A DNA stretch of 20,596 nt from Glomus cerebriforme (Eukaryota; Glomeromycota; Glomeromycetes; Glomerales; Glomeraceae). Under the pieces are notes generated by a model that was given only the letters and a program-made list of their open reading frames with translations, was not told where the DNA came from and did not search any database. Each line of letters starts with the position of its first letter. Position 1 is the stretch's first letter. Positions 17,646-20,596 of the stretch are shown piece after piece. The stretch is from assembly GCA_003550305.1 (NCBI GenBank), contig QKYT01000482.1, forward strand, positions 72,884 through 93,479. Direction: 5' to 3'. Position numbers and translations under genes: made by a program.

Positions 17646-18884
17646 CTATACACAATATTCTAAATTATGTCCACTCGCTGATTTCGTATACCACTCAAAT
17701 GCTTTTGTTTCATCTTTATCTGTTCCTACGCCATATTCATAACAAAATCCTAAATTTTTTTGTCCTTTAGCACTTCCTGCAATAGCTGATTTCATATACC
17801 ACTCAAATGCTTTTGTTTCATCTTTATCTGTTCCTGTGCCACATTCATAACAAAATCCCAATCTATTTTGTCCTTCAGCACATCCTCCAATAGCTGATTT
17901 CATGTACCATTCAAATGCTTTCTTTTCATTTTTATCTGTTCCTGTGCCACATTCATAACAAAATCCTAAACTATTTTGTCCTTCAGCACACCCTCCAATG
18001 GCTGATTTCATGTACCATTCAAATGCTTTCTTTTCATTTTTATTGATTTCTTGATAATAGAATCCCATATAACATTGTGCTGTTGAATTATTTGCTATTG
18101 CAAGGTTCAAAATTTTTTTAAATTCTTTCAGTTCACTCTTCATATTCATAAAGAAACCTTTTATTTTATTAACTGGATATTCAGATTTTAAAAACCATTT
18201 AAATGCTTCTTTTTTATCTTTATGTGTTCCTATTCCATCCATATAACAAATTGCTAAATGATATTGTGCATTCAAGTTACCTTTTTTAGCACAATTCAAA
18301 AGCAATTTAAAAGCTTTTTTATAATCATTCTTTATACCATTCCCATTTTGATAACGAATAGCTAAATTATATTGCGCTCCTAAATCACCATTTTCGGATA
18401 ATTCTTGAAGAATTGTTAATTTATTATAATCTAAAATGATATCTTTATAATAAAATAATGATATTAATATTTTACCAATAATAATATTATTATTTCTTAA
18501 TGATTTAAATGAAATATTATTACTTTCAATTAATTGTAATATATGAAGATTTTCATTCAAAGAATCATTTTTAATTTTAATATTAATAGTTAATAGATAT
18601 AATTCTATCGACTTTTTCATATCAAGAGCACAACCTATACCAAGTTGATAAAAAAATCCTATCACACTTGTGAATAAAAATTTACTTTCTTCATGATTTT
18701 CCATTGATTCAAGAATTTTTTTGGAACTTTTACTATTAATTTCAATTTTATATATTATCCATTCACTTAAAAACTTTTCGTAATTATTATAGTTTTTCAT
18801 TTGAATAACTTTATGATAAAAACCTTTTAAAAATTTTTTTAAAAAATTTTCATCTACATCTATATCAACCGTATTATTATCCAT
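17646..18884 (-). CDS. Sel1-repeat protein, 412 aa
   Basis: This is a single-exon gene for an alpha-helical solenoid protein; Sel1 repeats usually serve as adaptors in signalling or protein quality control. I start at Met 18884 (MDNNTVDIDVDENFLKKFLK). The 30 codons before it in the same frame are translated A/T homopolymers (FFFFKKKEKKNK). Residues 1-160 are a helical N-terminal region with one degenerate repeat (GFFYQLGIGCALDMKKSIEL near 77-96). Canonical repeats run at about 166-201, 202-236, 265-295, 297-332, 333-368 and 369-404, each of the type AQxxLGxCYxxGxGTxKxxxKAFEWY. The last three are nearly identical 36-residue, 108-bp units. The protein stops abruptly at GHNLEYCV. Out-of-frame Sel1-like text (IGTNRN; CGIRTDKNKIKAFKWY) continues to about 17500, so the ancestral protein was longer. 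The partner is unknown, and a functional product remains likely. Confidence 0.82.
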   Translation of the reverse strand: MDNNTVDIDVDENFLKKFLKGFYHKVIQMKNYNNYEKFLSEWIIYKIEINSKSSKKILESMENHEESKFLFTSVIGFFYQLGIGCALDMKKSIELYLLTINIKIKNDSLNENLHILQLIESNNISFKSLRNNNIIIGKILISLFYYKDIILDYNKLTILQELSENGDLGAQYNLAIRYQNGNGIKNDYKKAFKLLLNCAKKGNLNAQYHLAICYMDGIGTHKDKKEAFKWFLKSEYPVNKIKGFFMNMKSELKEFKKILNLAIANNSTAQCYMGFYYQEINKNEKKAFEWYMKSAIGGCAEGQNSLGFCYECGTGTDKNEKKAFEWYMKSAIGGCAEGQNRLGFCYECGTGTDKDETKAFEWYMKSAIAGSAKGQKNLGFCYEYGVGTDKDETKAFEWYTKSASGHNLEYCV

Positions 18885-19092
18885 GTGATGATATTTTATT
18901 TTATTTTTTTTTTCTTTTTTTTTAAAAAAAAAAAATATAATAATCGAAACTTCAGCCAAAAAGTGGGACAACATTTTGTTTACAGTTTTACGTATTACGG
19001 TTACAATTAGATTTATTTGGTCACACTAATAAAATGTGATCGGCGGATCACGGGAACGGCGTTTGGTCATGTTGACAAATTTACCCAATCAT

Positions 19093-19291
19093 AATCACGA
19101 AAAAAAACCCTATACTAGACGGCTATGCCTAATCTAGTTTCGCTTTCTAGTTTTAGCCCCTTCGGGAGGTTTATCTAACGTTATAATCTTTTATCAAGTG
19201 ACATTTTATGTATCATAGTAAACGATGTACGTGTAGATAGTTCTTGCTAGTATTAAAAATAAAAATAAAAATAAAAAATCACGAAAAAAAA
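19093..19291 (+). mobile_element. SINE-like retroposon with 15-bp target duplication
   Basis: The 15-base direct repeat AATCACGAAAAAAAA lies at 19093-19107 and 19277-19291. Between them is an insert of about 169 bp (19108-19276). The insert starts CCCTATACTAGACGGCTATG and ends in an A-rich microsatellite tail of about four TAAAAA units. The body is GC-richer than its surroundings and holds short hairpins in a row: CTAGA...TCTAG around GGCTATGCC, CTAG-TTTCGCTTT-CTAG, and CCCCTTCGGG. The paralogous site near 6811-6836 has CCAATCATAATCACGAAGAA without the insert, so it is an empty site. Target duplication plus a simple-repeat 3' tail indicates target-primed reverse transcription. It could be a SINE or a 5'-truncated LINE end; no A/B box of a tRNA promoter was recognised. 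Confidence 0.8.
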
Positions 19292-19440
19292 AGAGGATAG
19301 ATCGGCTAAAATTTTCTTATAATAAAGGTGTTCCTTTTGATATCAACAAAAATAAGCTTCGTTCATCTTAAGGAAAAAAATCAATCTCTTTGTGAAATTT
19401 GTAGTTCAGACTTCAGAGTTAGTTTTGGAAGCTTTCAATT

Positions 19441-20596
19441 CAAACAGTTCCGGATAGTACCAATTCGCGCGTGCTTTGTGATTATTTATAATGAATTGTA
19501 CACTAATATTAATACAATAATTTAATATGATATCTTATTAAAAAATGTTAAATTGTAAATTTTTATAAATTAATAAAAAAATTTTTAAAATGAATATTTT
19601 GTAATTTTAAAGACGGAAAATAAAATAGTTGTAGATTTATGATGAAAATGTAATGATAATGTCGGATAACATTTTTTTTGTAAGGTTTGATGACATTTAA
19701 TGATTTGTGTGACCATAGCAGACATAGTGAAATTCTTGTATGTTTCTTTTTTGATTTTCGATTAATAAATTGATTATTATTGTTTAGAAAAAAATTTATC
19801 GCATCACATTTTATTAAAAAAAATTCATTCTCAAAAACACAGCATATCCAACCCTAATAGTGCAAGCGGAAATTAAGAATACTGGGTAGATAAATAATTT
19901 TTGTAATAATTATGTCACTAAAATTTGATCATTGTATTTATTTCGTTGTATATCCAAATAGTGTAAATAGTGTGAAATGTGAATGCATCAAATAAACATA
20001 AGTACAGTATAATCACATAATACACAATTTTATTAGTAAACTATTATAGGATATCGAATTGCATTATGGATATAGCTAAACTATTTTGACATGATGGATA
20101 TGACCAGTCTCTATCATTACCCGGAAATTCCTTCATAGGCTTAAACTTAATAATATTATTTGATTAGATATGATTTATAAAAGAACAATTAATTATGAAA
20201 AGTTTGAATTTGGCATCTGATGAAATATTTTGTCATATTATATACTTTATATATGTCAACTTTCAATATATCTGGTATGATAAGGAAAATTTATTGTTCA
20301 AATCTTTATTGCATTCAAATAATTACAGAGATTTAAATCATAATGAAACTATAAAAAAAAAATAAAAAAAAAAAAAATTATAATATAAAGAGTATAACAT
20401 TTCTTACGAATCCATTGCTTTAATTTACCAAGCAATTTCGCGTTTTCTCAACATTACCAAGAAATTTGTCATAAAAATTTCTACTAATAATGAAGAATAA
20501 TACTTTTTTGAAAAAAATAAAATAATAATTAATTAATTAGATTTATAATTTATGAAAACTTACAAAAAAAAAATAGTTATACTTACTTCATGTTTT
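19441..20596. other. Gene-poor AT-rich end of window
   Basis: No ORF of protein-like composition, RNA gene or clear repeat was found on either strand. Long A and AAAT runs occur near 20350-20385 and 20505-20575. Confidence 0.5.

Larger units (their letters stand above)
17343..19440. repeat. Segmental duplication, copy B (Sel1 locus)
   Basis: This is the second copy of the 5642-6915 segment, in the same orientation. It carries the open Sel1 gene, its degraded 3' extension and the upstream flank. Copy B is longer because it keeps two coding stretches deleted in copy A, and because it holds the SINE-like insertion and a further stretch of about 110 bases (about 19315-19425) with no counterpart in copy A. 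Confidence 0.75.

Noticed and set aside
17527..17742. Plus-strand open frame of 71 codons
   Set aside because: It is antisense to the Sel1 repeats and their eroded extension.
18885..18974. 30-codon upstream extension of the Sel1 frame
   Set aside because: It is translated poly-T/poly-A (FFFF, KKKEKKNK), expected of an untranslated leader; the Met at 18884 begins the well-composed protein.
19328..19525. Plus-strand open frame of 65 codons
   Set aside because: It has no domain or splice context and overlaps a stretch with no counterpart in the duplicate; probably chance.
1..20596. tRNA, rRNA or CRISPR arrays
   Set aside because: No tRNA A/B box pair or cloverleaf, no rRNA-like conserved block and no regular repeat-spacer array was seen on either strand.

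Overview
The window is AT-rich, intron-bearing eukaryotic DNA with long gene-poor stretches. It carries gene families that are greatly expanded in arbuscular mycorrhizal fungi (Glomeromycotina, Rhizophagus type): protein kinase-like genes with a short Cys-rich N-terminus, Sel1-repeat proteins and BTB/POZ proteins, plus many relics of each. I infer a Rhizophagus-like nuclear genome. The evidence is family composition, short GT-AG introns and base composition; no rRNA, tRNA or organelle marker was seen. Five isolated N bases near the left end, and several one-base frameshifts, mean some breaks could be sequencing errors.

Left third (1-6.9 kb): a kinase C-terminal relic (425-791, +); an apparently intact four-exon kinase gene (1595-3237, -) for which I derive a spliced 421-residue model; a small broken ORF cluster (3830-4087, -); a 382-bp MITE with 34-bp terminal inverted repeats and a TTA target duplication (5024-5405); and a decayed Sel1-repeat gene (5769-6604, -).

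Middle (6.9-15.5 kb): a BTB-BACK gene with one intron, cut short by a frameshift or deletion (8280-8972, +); a block of short interspersed repeats (9481-9616); a kinase tail relic (10180-10560, -); a multiply frameshifted unrecognised gene with a Gln/Asn-rich end (10724-11563, -); degenerate tandem repeats near 12.0-12.3 kb; an unrecognised GC-richer gene or young pseudogene with a promoter-like upstream region (12690-13481, +), followed by small ORFs; a third kinase relic (14258-14600, +); and an unrecognised pseudogene (15045-15473, -).

Right third (15.9-20.6 kb): a 130-bp tandem duplication; broken unrecognised ORFs (16518-16816); and an open 412-residue Sel1-repeat gene (17646-18884, -). 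This gene and its flanks are a second copy of the 5.64-6.92 kb segment. Comparing the copies shows a small SINE-like retroposon (about 19108-19276) with a 15-bp target duplication and an A-rich tail that is absent from the other copy.

The open genes do not form an operon or an obvious pathway. Kinase-like, Sel1 and BTB proteins are all signalling or adaptor-type families in these fungi, but adjacency here looks like the product of duplication and decay. I found no clear new biological system; the SINE-like element, the duplicated Sel1 segment and the unrecognised genes are the best leads.
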